Source of the DNA: Nitrospirota bacterium
Lineage (GTDB): Bacteria; Nitrospirota; Thermodesulfovibrionia; Thermodesulfovibrionales; UBA9159
NCBI GenBank assembly: GCA_021790195.1
Contig: JAJYIF010000008.1
Span: 1 to 64,000, forward strand
Length of the DNA stretch: 64,000 nucleotides
Direction of reading: 5' to 3'
Shown: positions 9,740-18,506 of the stretch, one piece after another
Layout: every line of letters starts with the position of its first letter
Position numbering within the stretch: position 1 is the stretch's first letter
Made by a program: the position numbers and the translations under genes
The notes under the pieces: model-generated
Databases searched by the model: none
What the model was told of the DNA's origin: nothing
The model's input: only the letters and a program-made list of their open reading frames with translations

Positions 9740-10124
9740 CAAAGGCATGACGCTAATCGAGGTGCTTATTTCCTTGTTACTGTTTCTCATTGTGGCCCTT
9801 GCACTTCTACAAACTTCCATCTTGTCTATGGATCAGAACGTTGCGAATGTCTTGAGGGACGAGGCAGTGAGCATAGCGGATCAGCGGATGTCGGAGTTGA
9901 GGGACAAGTCGATCGATGACCCGGATCTGAACGATACGGGCGGCTTATGGAAGTCTGAGACAAGTATTACAAGGAACATCAGAAACGCCTCCGTAAGTTT
10001 CACGCCTAAGAGAAGGATCTCTACTGTTGATCAAGTCACAAGGAGGGTGGAGGTGGAAGTGGACTGGACATGGATGGGAAAGACTATGACGCATAATATC
10101 AGCTCGATAGCGAGGAGCCAATAG
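9714..10124 (+). CDS. pilV: Minor pilin PilV-like precursor
   Basis: This 136-residue prepilin has a short leader and the cleavage motif KG^MTLIEVLISLLLFLIVAL, with Glu at position 5 of the mature protein as required for assembly. The motif DEAVSIADQRMSELRD follows the helix and is characteristic of PilV-type minor pilins. It overlaps the FimT-like gene by 26 bases, a sign of translational coupling. PilV joins PilW and PilX in the sub-complex that primes the pilus and carries PilY1 to the tip. Confidence 0.85.
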   Translation: MAPPAISDNKGMTLIEVLISLLLFLIVALALLQTSILSMDQNVANVLRDEAVSIADQRMSELRDKSIDDPDLNDTGGLWKSETSITRNIRNASVSFTPKRRISTVDQVTRRVEVEVDWTWMGKTMTHNISSIARSQ

Positions 10125-10126
10125 CT

Positions 10127-11404
10127 ATGAGGGAGAAGGGCTTCTCTTTGATAGAACTCCTTATCGCAATGGGTGTGTTTGTGATCTCGCTTGTTCTTGT
10201 CTCGCAGTTTTTTGTGGACCAGCTTACCATGTTCAAGCAGCAGTCCAAGATAGCCGAGACCAATATCGAAGGTATTGTCGGCCTTGAAATCCTGAGGCGC
10301 GATATCGAACATGCGGGATTGGGCTTGCCGTGGAGTATAACTGTCTGGAACAGCCTTGGACAAGTTGCAGGAGTGGATTGGCCGAATCTCACAAGCTATA
10401 GCGAGGCGGTCTCGTCCGGGTCCTCGCCGGACCCAGCGAGTTTTAATGACGGCGATCCGGCCTCTGCTCTGCCTACGCCCGCTAATACAAAAAGAGCGCC
10501 GAGGGCTATTCTAAATGGTGATAATGTCGGAATCAACGGCTCGGACTATCTCGTTATAAAGTCGATTAATGTGGCCAACAGCCCGGCCTATAATACATCG
10601 AATAAATGGAATGATTTGAGCAGCGGGGGCGTGGTCACCGTAAAGAGCCCGGCCCTTGAAAATGTATATAGTAAAGAAGACGGTACCACCGATAACAATG
10701 TTAGAGTGATAGTGATCTCTCCAGGCGGCAAAGACCCAACCGGTCAAAAGCCGATCAGGGCACTGATCGTACAGGACTCACCAAGGGTTTTCTATGCGAA
10801 GTATAGCGACGTGACCAGTGCTTCTTCGATCTGGCCACCAGACAACACAGAGACCAGAATAATATACGGTGTTGATTCTGATACCGACCTGAGAATGCCC
10901 TTTAATAGGGCGGACTATTTTATTTCGCGTTCGAATGTCCCTACGTCTTGCGCTCAAAATACGGGGGTACTTGAAAAAGCCGTGGTCAATCAGGCCGATG
11001 GGAAATTTACTTATTTGCCGCTGCTTGACTGCGTCGCCGATGTGCAGGTGGTTTTCGGAATAGATTCGAGTGATCCGCCTGATAATAAAGCGGACTGCTA
11101 TGTGAACAATCTTTTGGATTCCGTGAGTCCTCTCGACGCTCCGACAATAAGGCAGAAGGTTCGGGAAGTCAGGATGTACGTGTTGGCCCAGGAAGGGCAG
11201 TATGACCGGTCTTTTAAGTATATTGCTCCGATAAGCCCGAGCAGCATCAGGGTTGGCGAAAGCGCGTCAGGCAGTCTGCCAGCTTGTGCAGGAGCGGCGC
11301 TATTCGGTCGCGATTTCAACTTTACAACTAACAACATTACGAATTGGCAGAATTACAGGTGGAAGGTTTACACTTTGGTTGTGGAATTGCATAATCTGAT
11401 GTGA
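10127..11404 (+). CDS. pilW: Minor pilin PilW-like precursor
   Basis: At 425 residues this is the largest minor pilin in the operon. The leader is only four residues (MREK) before G^FSLIELLIAMGVFVISLVL. The following IVGLEILRRDIEHAGLGLP segment is the hallmark of PilW. The long insert between the N-terminal helix and the C-terminal beta region is as expected for PilW. It lies two bases after pilV and its end meets pilX. With PilV and PilX it should link PilY1 to the pilus. Confidence 0.88.
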   Translation: MREKGFSLIELLIAMGVFVISLVLVSQFFVDQLTMFKQQSKIAETNIEGIVGLEILRRDIEHAGLGLPWSITVWNSLGQVAGVDWPNLTSYSEAVSSGSSPDPASFNDGDPASALPTPANTKRAPRAILNGDNVGINGSDYLVIKSINVANSPAYNTSNKWNDLSSGGVVTVKSPALENVYSKEDGTTDNNVRVIVISPGGKDPTGQKPIRALIVQDSPRVFYAKYSDVTSASSIWPPDNTETRIIYGVDSDTDLRMPFNRADYFISRSNVPTSCAQNTGVLEKAVVNQADGKFTYLPLLDCVADVQVVFGIDSSDPPDNKADCYVNNLLDSVSPLDAPTIRQKVREVRMYVLAQEGQYDRSFKYIAPISPSSIRVGESASGSLPACAGAALFGRDFNFTTNNITNWQNYRWKVYTLVVELHNLM

Positions 11405-11424
11405 GTGCGGTGGGGAGGGACAAT

Positions 11425-12135
11425 ATGGAAAGAAAGATAAAGAAATCAAACAACTCATTTACCGAAATGAGGGTTGTCGTCACAAGAGCCAGCCTTCGTA
11501 ATGAAGAGGGCATAGCGCTTATTATGGTCCTAATATTATCGGCAATTGCTCTCATCGTCATGGCGGGGCTATTATACGTGATTATGTCGGGCACGCAGGT
11601 CTCAGGAATACAGAAGCGCTATAAATCAGTCCGGGAAGCGGCAATTGGCGGCCTTGATGTTAATTTGGGGTTTGTTGACCTCAGAGGGGATACATCTCTC
11701 GATAACGATTTCATAACGAGTTTGCAGACTACAGGCATCACGACAGCCATCTTGACAGGGGGTTCATGCGCAGGAACGAATGCCCTTGGCACCGCCTTTA
11801 CGGGGTTGGCGGCAAAGTTTAATACCCCGGCGACGAGCTGGTCCGGGTGTGATAAATCGATAACTATTAATCCGAAAGACGCTTCTACCTATGACATGAG
11901 CTTTGATTTGCCCGGCCCCAATCCGGCATCTCCGACATATAGGGTCTATTCGAAAGTCGTGGACACAGTTGAGGGTAATTCGGGACAGGACACAGGATTA
12001 GTAAAGGGGGGTGTTGTGGCCAATAGAGAGATTGCTCCCGGAGGTCAGCCGTACCTTTACCAGATAGAACTCTATGCTGAGAACCCTTCAAATCCCTCTG
12101 AGAGGGCTAAGTATTCCATCCTTTATCAATATTGA
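11425..12135 (+). CDS. pilX: PilX-like pilus assembly protein
   Basis: This protein of about 236 residues begins with a basic stretch followed by NEEGIALIMVLILSAIALIVM, the atypical prepilin-like N-terminus of PilX, in which the usual leader Gly-Phe/Met is replaced by EEGIAL. The start at 11425 follows GGGGAGGGACAAT, a good ribosome-binding site; a GTG eight codons upstream (11401) is less likely. PilX stabilises assembled pili and is needed for aggregation in other bacteria. It is followed after one base by a lipoprotein gene, which probably belongs to the same transcript. Confidence 0.78.
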   Translation: MERKIKKSNNSFTEMRVVVTRASLRNEEGIALIMVLILSAIALIVMAGLLYVIMSGTQVSGIQKRYKSVREAAIGGLDVNLGFVDLRGDTSLDNDFITSLQTTGITTAILTGGSCAGTNALGTAFTGLAAKFNTPATSWSGCDKSITINPKDASTYDMSFDLPGPNPASPTYRVYSKVVDTVEGNSGQDTGLVKGGVVANREIAPGGQPYLYQIELYAENPSNPSERAKYSILYQY

Positions 12136-12136
12136 C

Positions 12137-13072
12137 ATGCACAGGTTTTTCTTCTTTGCAGCTATCTTCCTTCTGCTCTCCTGTTCGTCAGAAAAACAGC
12201 CCGGCGTTGCCGGGCAGGAGGCTTCAACTCCTGAAGTCGGCGCTGCGGCCGAAACATCTCAGGCCCCGGCAGCTTCAGCAGGCGTCTACTCTTTAGAAAT
12301 TAAACCTGTCGAAGCCACAGGCAGATCAACTTTTTACCTTGTGCCCCAGGGCCTCGGGCTTTCGGATGCGAAGATAGTCTGGCTGGTCAACGGAGAGCCC
12401 GCGGCCGGTCAGTCCTCCAACCAATTCAAATCAACAGATATCAGGAAGGGCGACAGGGTCCAGGCCAAGGCGGAGATCGGGGGACAGGAAGCGCTATCGA
12501 ACGTCGTCCAGATCAGGAACTCTCCCCCTGCCGTCAAGGAAGTGAAGCTCATCCCCGGGGGGCCGAAGCAAGAGGATGAGCTTGGAGTGGAGGTGAAGAC
12601 AGAGGACATCGACGGCGACGACGTGAGCCTCACTTACGAATGGTCAAAGAACGGTGAGCCCGCCGGAAACGGCAGGTATCTGAGTGTCCCTTTGAAGAGG
12701 GGAGACAAGATCAAGCTGAGGATAATCCCTTTCGACGGCGAGGCATACGGACGTCCTGTACTTCTCGAAAGGGAGGTAAGCAACTTTCCGCCTGTCGTCA
12801 TAAACGATAAGAAGTTCAATTTCGACCAGAAGGTCTTTACGTATCAGGTCCTGGCATCCGACCCCGACGGAGACCGCCTCACCTACTCCCTCAGGTCGGG
12901 CCCTCCCGGCATGAGCATCGATTCCGCAACAGGGTTTGTGAAATGGAATGTTCCTCTTGATTTCAAGGGGCCGGTGTCAGCGTCTGTGCTTGTGGACGAC
13001 GGCCACGGAGGCACTACGTCCTACGATCTCAATGTAATTATCGGTTCTGAATCAGTTCGTCAGCCGCGGTAA
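12137..13072 (+). CDS. Lipoprotein with Ig/cadherin-like domains
   Basis: The 311-residue product has a short signal with FFFFAAIFLLLSC, an ideal lipobox ending in Cys16, followed by an Ala/Pro/Glu-rich linker. Two Ig-like segments follow: PPAVKEVKLIPGGPKQEDEL with DIDGDDVSLTYEWSKNGEP, and a cadherin/He_PIG-type domain with ASDPDGDRLTYSLRSGPPGM and VDDGHGGTTSYDLNVII. DxDGD loops suggest Ca2+ binding. The position one base after the pilX stop suggests a role in the pilus-tip system, perhaps as an outer-membrane anchor or tip ligand. No ribosome-binding site is visible, so translation is probably coupled to pilX. The role is inference. Confidence 0.72.
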   Translation: MHRFFFFAAIFLLLSCSSEKQPGVAGQEASTPEVGAAAETSQAPAASAGVYSLEIKPVEATGRSTFYLVPQGLGLSDAKIVWLVNGEPAAGQSSNQFKSTDIRKGDRVQAKAEIGGQEALSNVVQIRNSPPAVKEVKLIPGGPKQEDELGVEVKTEDIDGDDVSLTYEWSKNGEPAGNGRYLSVPLKRGDKIKLRIIPFDGEAYGRPVLLEREVSNFPPVVINDKKFNFDQKVFTYQVLASDPDGDRLTYSLRSGPPGMSIDSATGFVKWNVPLDFKGPVSASVLVDDGHGGTTSYDLNVIIGSESVRQPR

Positions 13073-13380
13073 GCTAATAAGCCGGGACCAGGAAATCTTT
13101 CTCTCGCAGAGCCCCGACTGCCGGCAGGCAGGGCGGGTCATCGCCACGGGCGATTCGCCGAGGAGAAAGCCCGGAATGACAACCAAAGATTTACGCTCTC
13201 GTTGACAGAACAATGCTGTCCGGGAAATCTGTTTCGAACAGGAGTGCTTCTTCTTTGCGACCTTTGCGTCTTTGTATGAGCAATCGCCTTGAATTCTTCA
13301 CCCTGAATGCCGTAAGATGTTTTTATGCCTTTGGGAGGCTTGTTTGAAGGCCGGTTTCAGTGTCTATGGGGGCAGGTAAC
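13073..13380 (+). other. 308-base intergenic stretch with small palindromes
   Basis: No gene was found. It contains a 10-bp palindrome CTGCCGGCAG (13118-13127), a hairpin ATCGCC-acg-GGCGAT (13140-13154), the word CCCGGAATGACAAC (about 13173) that also ends the repeat at 24779-24804, and the TTTGCG-type repeat near 13250. It looks like a small cluster of worn intergenic repeats. Part of it may serve to end the pilus transcript. Confidence 0.45.
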
Positions 13381-14097
13381 ATGGGTAGAAAGACTATCCT
13401 TCTTGTCGATGACGATGGGGTGGTGAGAGAACTTTTAAAGGACTTTCTCAAAAGGCAATATGATGTTCTCGAAGCGTCGATGTATTCCGAGGCGGTCGAT
13501 TGCCTCAGAAAGCGCATTGACCTCGCCCTCGTCGACTATTCCCTGCCGGACAGAAACGGCCTCGATGTGTCGAAGGAGATCAGGAGGCAAAAAGGCGGTC
13601 TGCCGGTCATACTGATGACCGGATACAGTACGGAGGACCTGGTGGTGCGGGCACTGAGGGCCGGCGTGACGGACTATGTGAGAAAGCCCTTCAACCTCTC
13701 TTATCTCATGATGAAGCTGTCGGTCATGCTGGAAGGGGAGGAGGAGCGCTGGACCACTGAATATGTGGAAAGCCGCGAGGCCTTTATTATCGATTGCATG
13801 GCAGCCTTTGTTGAAGAGAATTATATGAAAGACATTACGAGGGACCAGCTCGCGGAGAAGGCCTGCATGGACAGGCACAAATTCAGCAAGGCCTTCAACA
13901 AGAGGATGGGAGTGAGCCTGCCTTATTTCCTGAACAGCCTCAGGATCAGGAAGGCGGCGGAGCTGCTCAAGAACCCCGACCTGAGCATTTCGGAGGTGGC
14001 GCGTCTTGTGGGCTATAAGAGTCTTGTCCAGTTCGACAGGGTCTTCAAGGACGCTTACGGCATCCCGCCGAAGGGTCGCTCGGAGCGGTCGAAATAG
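13381..14097 (+). CDS. Response regulator with AraC-type DNA-binding domain
   Basis: This 238-residue protein has an N-terminal receiver (ILLVDDDGVVRELL; phosphorylatable Asp in LALVDYSLPDRNG; conserved Lys in YVRKPFN) and a C-terminal AraC/XylS double helix-turn-helix (DQLAEKACMDRHKFSKAFNK and ISEVARLVGYKSLVQFDRVF, ending YGIPP). It is therefore a transcription factor controlled by a histidine kinase. No kinase gene is adjacent. The ATG at 13381 follows GGGGGCAGGTAAC; a GTG seven codons upstream (13360) is possible. Targets may include the upstream pilus operon or the downstream membrane gene, but no binding sites can be shown. Confidence 0.88.
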   Translation: MGRKTILLVDDDGVVRELLKDFLKRQYDVLEASMYSEAVDCLRKRIDLALVDYSLPDRNGLDVSKEIRRQKGGLPVILMTGYSTEDLVVRALRAGVTDYVRKPFNLSYLMMKLSVMLEGEEERWTTEYVESREAFIIDCMAAFVEENYMKDITRDQLAEKACMDRHKFSKAFNKRMGVSLPYFLNSLRIRKAAELLKNPDLSISEVARLVGYKSLVQFDRVFKDAYGIPPKGRSERSK

Positions 14098-14148
14098 CAG
14101 AGAGTCGTTTTGAGTAAAGGCAGTCGTCTGAATAGCGGGTCGATAAGC

Positions 14149-15807
14149 ATGACCCGTTTGAAATATCTGGCCGCATTTCTTGTCGCGGTCCTCGCATTCT
14201 GCATTTATCTCCCGTCGCTCCATAACGGCTTTGTGAACTGGGACGACGACCATTATGTGTACGAGAACCCCCACATTCAGTCGTTCGGCCCCGGCGTCTT
14301 TTCGTGGGCCTTTACAAAGTTTTATGCTGCTAACTGGCATCCGCTCACCTGGATTTCGCATTCCGCAGACATCCTGCTCTGGGGGCTGAACCCCGAAGGG
14401 CATCACCTTACCAATATTATCATCCATTCGCTGAACACCTTCCTCGTTGTTCTGTTGGCGGTGAGGCTGATGCAGGTTTATGAAGACAGATCGCGCAGCG
14501 GTCTCTTCAGCGACAGGCGTTTGCTGCTTGTGGCGCCGGTTATTACAGGCCTGCTTTTCGGGCTTCACCCGCTTCATGTGGAGTCGGTGGCATGGGTCTC
14601 TGAGAGGAAGGACCTCCTCTGCGCCTTCTTCTTCCTTTTGAGCATAATCGCCTACACCGGATACGCCGGACAAGAGACGGGCGGCGCAGGACCGATCGTG
14701 AAACACCCCAACAAAGATTACCTGTTGGCCCTGATCTTTTTTCTTTCTGCGCTCCTGAGCAAGCCGATGGCGGTGACCCTCCCCCTCGTTTTGCTCATTA
14801 TCGACTGGTTCCCTTTTGGAAGGTTTGCAAAGGGGGGACCTGTCAAATCTGTTCTTCTCGAGAAGGTCCCCTTTTTTGTCCTGAGTCTGGCTTCGTCCAT
14901 AATCACTATCCTGGCCCAGAAATCGGGAGGCGCTATAAGGTCTCTCGACATGATGCCCATAGGTGGAAGGATAGCTGTCGGGATCGAGTCTATTGCGCTC
15001 TACCTCGTGAAGATGGTGTTTCCGGCCAACCTTGTCCCATTCTATCCTTATCCCAAAGAGATACACTTCATGTCATTTCAATACCTGTTTCCGGCCTTCC
15101 TCGTGGCCGGGGCGACTGTTTTATTTGTCGTCCTGTCGGGAAGACGAAAGATCTGGATCGCGGCCTGGGCTTACTACGTGATCACGCTTCTGCCGGTATT
15201 GGGCATTATTCAGGTGGGCAGGCAGGAGATGGCGGACAGATATACTTATCTGCCGAGCATCGGCCCGTTTCTCGTTGCAGGGCTCGGCGCGGCCTTTCTT
15301 TTCAGGAAATGTATTTCTTCTCAAAAAAGAGCGGTGGCCCTGCCGGCTGCTGTCTTTATTTTTGCTGTCCCGCTCTTTCTCCTTTCTTATAAGACTGTGC
15401 GCCAGGAGGGGATATGGAAGGACAGTCTGACTTTTTGGGATTATGTCATCAGGAAACAGCCGGGGTTCGAAATAGCCTATTACCAGAGGGCGCTCGTCTA
15501 TGCAGGGAGAGGAGACATTGACCGCGCGATCCATGATCTGAGGAGCACTCTTGCCATAGCCCCTGACAATGACAGGGCGCACAACAACCTCGGCTGCGAT
15601 TACCTCCGGGAGGGCCGCTTCGGGGAGGCCTTTGACGAATTCAATAAATCGGTCGAGGCGAACAAGGACAATGCAGAGGCCTGGGGGAACCTGGCGGTCC
15701 TTTATCTGAGAGAGGGAAATGTCGCCTCTGCGGTGTCGGATTTCAAAAAGGGCTGCGGCCTGGGCGACGCTAGGTCCTGCGACGAGCTGCGAAAATTGCA
15801 CGGCTGA
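14149..15807 (+). CDS. TMTC-like membrane glycosyltransferase with TPR repeats
   Basis: The 552-residue product has about ten membrane helices followed by a soluble C-terminal TPR region (ARVHNNLGCDY-like units: RAHNNLGCDYLREGRFGEAF, AEAWGNLAVLYLREGN). The first loop contains FVNWDDDHYVYENP, the acidic motif of the TMTC/PMT-like GT-C superfamily, and later HPLHVESVAWVSERKDLLC, a very conserved block of that family. Such proteins transfer sugars from lipid-linked donors to proteins or other envelope acceptors. The acceptor is unknown. The start is taken at 14149, where the signal anchor begins; a TTG at 14110 keeps the frame open. It ends tail-to-tail, one base from the thioesterase gene on the other strand. 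Confidence 0.8.
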   Translation: MTRLKYLAAFLVAVLAFCIYLPSLHNGFVNWDDDHYVYENPHIQSFGPGVFSWAFTKFYAANWHPLTWISHSADILLWGLNPEGHHLTNIIIHSLNTFLVVLLAVRLMQVYEDRSRSGLFSDRRLLLVAPVITGLLFGLHPLHVESVAWVSERKDLLCAFFFLLSIIAYTGYAGQETGGAGPIVKHPNKDYLLALIFFLSALLSKPMAVTLPLVLLIIDWFPFGRFAKGGPVKSVLLEKVPFFVLSLASSIITILAQKSGGAIRSLDMMPIGGRIAVGIESIALYLVKMVFPANLVPFYPYPKEIHFMSFQYLFPAFLVAGATVLFVVLSGRRKIWIAAWAYYVITLLPVLGIIQVGRQEMADRYTYLPSIGPFLVAGLGAAFLFRKCISSQKRAVALPAAVFIFAVPLFLLSYKTVRQEGIWKDSLTFWDYVIRKQPGFEIAYYQRALVYAGRGDIDRAIHDLRSTLAIAPDNDRAHNNLGCDYLREGRFGEAFDEFNKSVEANKDNAEAWGNLAVLYLREGNVASAVSDFKKGCGLGDARSCDELRKLHG

Positions 15808-15808
15808 G

Positions 15809-16204
15809 CTATCTTGCAGACGCGAGCAGTTTTGCGGTCCCTTCCGCGACTACGGACGAGTCGGGTCTTCTTATCGCCGCCGATGCCTCGATGAGGTTCT
15901 TCTTCACCTTCAGGACCTTCGCCTCGACCGATAGCCTTTCCCCAGCCATCAGTGGGGCCTTAAACCTTACTGTCAGCTCAGAAGTAACGGCATGTATGTC
16001 CTTGGTCTGTACCGCCTGTATCATGGCCTCGTCAAGGATTGCCGCTACCATGCCACCGTGGACGATGTCATTAAATCCCTGGGACTTCTTCTGGAGATTG
16101 AACTCGGCGATTACCTTATCGCCGGAAGATGAGAAACTGAGGCCGAGGCCTGCCGGGTCCTGCTTGCCGCAAACAAAACAGTAGTTGTCGTCCTCGATGG
16201 TCAT
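15809..16204 (-). CDS. PaaI-type hotdog thioesterase
   Basis: The 131-residue product has the hotdog-fold core NDIVHGGMVAAILDEAM, where HGG and the following Asp/Glu mark the PaaI-like acyl-CoA thioesterase group. The N-terminus carries CFVCG, a pair of cysteines common in this uncharacterised subfamily. It would hydrolyse a thioester, probably an acyl-CoA, in the cytoplasm; the substrate is not visible. It lies downstream of rho on the same strand, but a hairpin between them suggests separate transcripts. Confidence 0.82.
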   Translation of the reverse strand: MTIEDDNYCFVCGKQDPAGLGLSFSSSGDKVIAEFNLQKKSQGFNDIVHGGMVAAILDEAMIQAVQTKDIHAVTSELTVRFKAPLMAGERLSVEAKVLKVKKNLIEASAAIRRPDSSVVAEGTAKLLASAR

Positions 16205-16246
16205 TGATTATCGGTGAGCTTCAGTAAGAGGCGAAAGTATCAATAA

Positions 16247-16259
16247 GGCCGTCCCGGCC
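16247..16259 (-). terminator. Hairpin terminator of rho
   Basis: On the minus strand the stem GGCCG-gga-CGGCC begins three bases after the rho stop and is followed by TTATTG. The stem is short but very GC-rich, and the position is right for an intrinsic terminator of the rho transcript. The T-run is weak. Confidence 0.5.
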
Positions 16260-16262
16260 GTC

Positions 16263-17522
16263 TTACTTGTTCATCATCTCGAGGAATTCCTTGTTGCTCT
16301 TGGTCCCCATGAGCTTGCCGAGGAGGAATTCCATGCTTTCGATCGTGCTGAGCGGGTTAAGCACCTTCCTCAATATCCACATCTTATTGAGCGTGTCCCT
16401 GTCCACGAGCAACTCCTCTTTCCTTGTGCCCGAGCCATTGATGTCGATACTGGGGAATACCCTCTTGTCGACCAATTTTCTGTCGAGATGGAGCTCCATG
16501 TTGCCGGTCCCCTTGAATTCTTCGAATATCACGTCGTCCATCCTGCTGCCGGTGTCGACGAGGGCCGTAGCCAGAATGGTGAGGCTGCCTCCGGTCTCGA
16601 TGTTCCTCGCCGTGCCGAAGAAGCGCTTGGGCTTCTGGAGGGCGTTTGCATCGAGACCTCCCGACAGGACCTTGCCGCTCGTAGGGATGATGGCGTTGTA
16701 TGCGCGGGCGAGCCTCGTTATGCTGTCGAGCAGAATGACTACGTTCCTCTTGGACTCGACAAGCCTCTTGGCCCTCTCTATGACCATCTCCGAGACCTGG
16801 CAGTGCCTCTGCGGGGGCTCGTCAAAGGTGGAGCTTATTATCTCGGCGGTTTCGACCTGGCGTTTCCAGTCTGTGACCTCTTCAGGCCTTTCATCTATCA
16901 GGAGTATTATCAGATGGATGTCCTTGTGGTTCTTCTTTATGCCCTTCGCGATCGACTGAAGGAGCATCGTCTTTCCGGTCCTCGGCGCCGCCACGATCAT
17001 TCCCCTCTGTCCCATGCCGATGGGGGTGATCAGCTCCATGACCCTCGTGGAATAATCATTGGTAGTATATTCCAGTTTTATACGCTCAGTGGGGTAGTAG
17101 GGGATAAGGTTATCGAAGAGCGAACGGCTGATATTATCTTCAGGGGACTCATGGTTGATCGCCTCGACCTTCAGAAGCGCGAAATAACGCTCGCCCTCCT
17201 TCGGGGGCCTTATCTGGCCCGAGACGAGATCGCCGGTCCTCAGGTTGAACCTCCGTATCTGGGACGGCGAGACATAGATATCGTCAGGGCTCGGTAGATA
17301 GCTGTAGTCGGGGGACCTCAAGAAACCGAAGCCGTCTGGGAGGATCTCGAGGACCCCGGCCCCGAAGACGTTGCCTGTCTTCTCTATCTGGGCCTGGAGG
17401 ATGGCAAAGATGAGGTCCTGTTTGCGCAGGCCCGCCGCGCCCTCGACGTTCAGTTCCTTTGCGACCTTTGTAAGGTCGTCAATAGTCTTTTCCTTCAATT
17501 CTGAAATTGAGATATTTTCCAT
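16263..17522 (-). CDS. rho: Transcription termination factor Rho
   Basis: The 419-residue product has the N-terminal Rho helix domain ([20 protein letters not shown]), the cold-shock-like RNA-binding domain ([11 protein letters not shown], then [19 protein letters not shown]) and the hexameric RecA-type ATPase with P-loop APRTGKT and the [12 protein letters not shown] Walker-B region. Length and order match ordinary Rho without inserts. Rho loads on C-rich unstructured RNA and uses ATP to release RNA polymerase. The start at 17522 was chosen because GAGGTG lies six bases upstream; nine more codons are open before it. A promoter is visible at 17627-17655, giving a leader of about 100 bases with small stem-loops, a place where rho autoregulation usually acts. 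Confidence 0.97.
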   Translation of the reverse strand: MENISISELKEKTIDDLTKVAKELNVEGAAGLRKQDLIFAILQAQIEKTGNVFGAGVLEILPDGFGFLRSPDYSYLPSPDDIYVSPSQIRRFNLRTGDLVSGQIRPPKEGERYFALLKVEAINHESPEDNISRSLFDNLIPYYPTERIKLEYTTNDYSTRVMELITPIGMGQRGMIVAAPRTGKTMLLQSIAKGIKKNHKDIHLIILLIDERPEEVTDWKRQVETAEIISSTFDEPPQRHCQVSEMVIERAKRLVESKRNVVILLDSITRLARAYNAIIPTSGKVLSGGLDANALQKPKRFFGTARNIETGGSLTILATALVDTGSRMDDVIFEEFKGTGNMELHLDRKLVDKRVFPSIDINGSGTRKEELLVDRDTLNKMWILRKVLNPLSTIESMEFLLGKLMGTKSNKEFLEMMNK

Positions 17523-17626
17523 TAGTGCACCTCTTCTGGAGCTTTTCATCGGGTAGTATTTTTGCCCGGTAGGCGTTTACCTATCCAGGGGGGTCAAACA
17601 ATAAAGAAGATTCTTATTCTTTATCT

Positions 17627-17655
17627 ACTTTAGCTGCAAAAACTTTTTTTGTCAA
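17627..17655 (-). promoter_or_regulatory. Sigma-70 promoter for rho
   Basis: On the minus strand TTGACA (17650-17655), a 17-base spacer and TAAAGT (17627-17632) lie about 105 bases before the rho start. The leader between contains two short inverted repeats (CGGG...CCCG and TAGG...CCTA, around 17552-17585). The -35 box overlaps that of the divergent promoter. Confidence 0.6.
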
Positions 17656-17678
17656 TACCCCTTCTTTCCGGTTATAAT
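17649..17678 (+). promoter_or_regulatory. Sigma-70 promoter for the divergent envelope operon
   Basis: TTGTCA (17649-17654), an 18-base spacer and a perfect TATAAT (17673-17678) lie 54 bases before the ATG at 17733. The -35 box shares five bases with the -35 box of the rho promoter on the other strand, so the two promoters should exclude each other. Confidence 0.6.
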
Positions 17679-17732
17679 TCAGAAAAGGGAAGAGACCGGC
17701 TGCGGTTCCGCGCTGCCGGGATAGGAGCTGCC

Positions 17733-18497
17733 ATGAGGTATATTTATATCGTTGCGGGGATCATTCTGATTGTCCTGGGCATATCGGGGATCACGTTTCT
17801 TAAGGTCGGCCCTCCCGCCTCCGTGGAGCTGGCCCGCGTCAATGATAGGATAATAACCGTCAATGAATTCGACAAGGCGCTCGGAGAGAAGAAGAGCGCT
17901 TCTCCTGCTCCCGCCGACAAGAAGCGGTTTCTCGATGAGCTCGTTACGAGAGAGGTCCTTATCCAGGAGGCGAAGAGACGGGGACTCGATCTGAAAGAGC
18001 CCTTCCGGAGCTCGATCCAGAACTATTATGAGCAGACCCTCCTTAAGAACCTGACCCAGGAGAAGATGTCCGAGATACATGTGTCTGTGAGCGAGGAGGA
18101 GATAGAGGACTATTACAGGAACATGGGTAAGATATATGAGCTGAAGATCGCGGTACTTCCCACTGAACGCGCGGCGGATGAGGCCATCAGGAATTTCCCT
18201 TCCTCGACCGTCCGGGCAAGGTATCTCCGCATGGAGGAGATACCTCCCGAGATACTGGACGCAGTTACTGCGCTCAGGGCTGGCGAGGTGTCGAAGAAGC
18301 CTGTCCCGTGCGACGCAGGGTTCTTTGTCTTCAAGCTCGAAGGGTATAAGACCGAACCCATGCCGCCCCTCGGGACCGTCCATGACGAGATCAGGAAGAC
18401 TCTCGAGGAGAGAAAGAAACAGGCGGATATGGAGAGATGGCTCGACGGCCTCAGGAAGAGCGCAAAGATAACCATCAACGAGGCATTATTGAAATAG
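17733..18497 (+). CDS. SurA-like periplasmic chaperone/PPIase-type protein
   Basis: The 254-residue product has an N-terminal membrane anchor (YIYIVAGIILIVLGISGI) and then a SurA/PrsA N-terminal chaperone domain (LARVNDRIITVNEFDKALGE, RFLDELVTREVLIQEAKRRG). A reduced parvulin-like region follows, with PPEILDAVTALRAGEVSKKP and DAGFFVFKLEGYK. This is the layout of periplasmic peptidyl-prolyl isomerase chaperones that help fold exported proteins. The rotamase part is shorter than in SurA, so catalysis is uncertain. The start at 17733 is supported by TAGGAG six bases upstream. It leads an operon with the HAMP protein and the HExxH protein, all at or beyond the inner membrane. Confidence 0.75.
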   Translation: MRYIYIVAGIILIVLGISGITFLKVGPPASVELARVNDRIITVNEFDKALGEKKSASPAPADKKRFLDELVTREVLIQEAKRRGLDLKEPFRSSIQNYYEQTLLKNLTQEKMSEIHVSVSEEEIEDYYRNMGKIYELKIAVLPTERAADEAIRNFPSSTVRARYLRMEEIPPEILDAVTALRAGEVSKKPVPCDAGFFVFKLEGYKTEPMPPLGTVHDEIRKTLEERKKQADMERWLDGLRKSAKITINEALLK

Positions 18498-18506
18498 GAG
18501 GACAAA

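Noticed and set aside
13435-15066. 543-codon open frame on the minus strand
   Set aside because: It is antisense to the response regulator and the membrane glycosyltransferase, both with clear motifs; its own translation has no recognisable domain and is a composition shadow.
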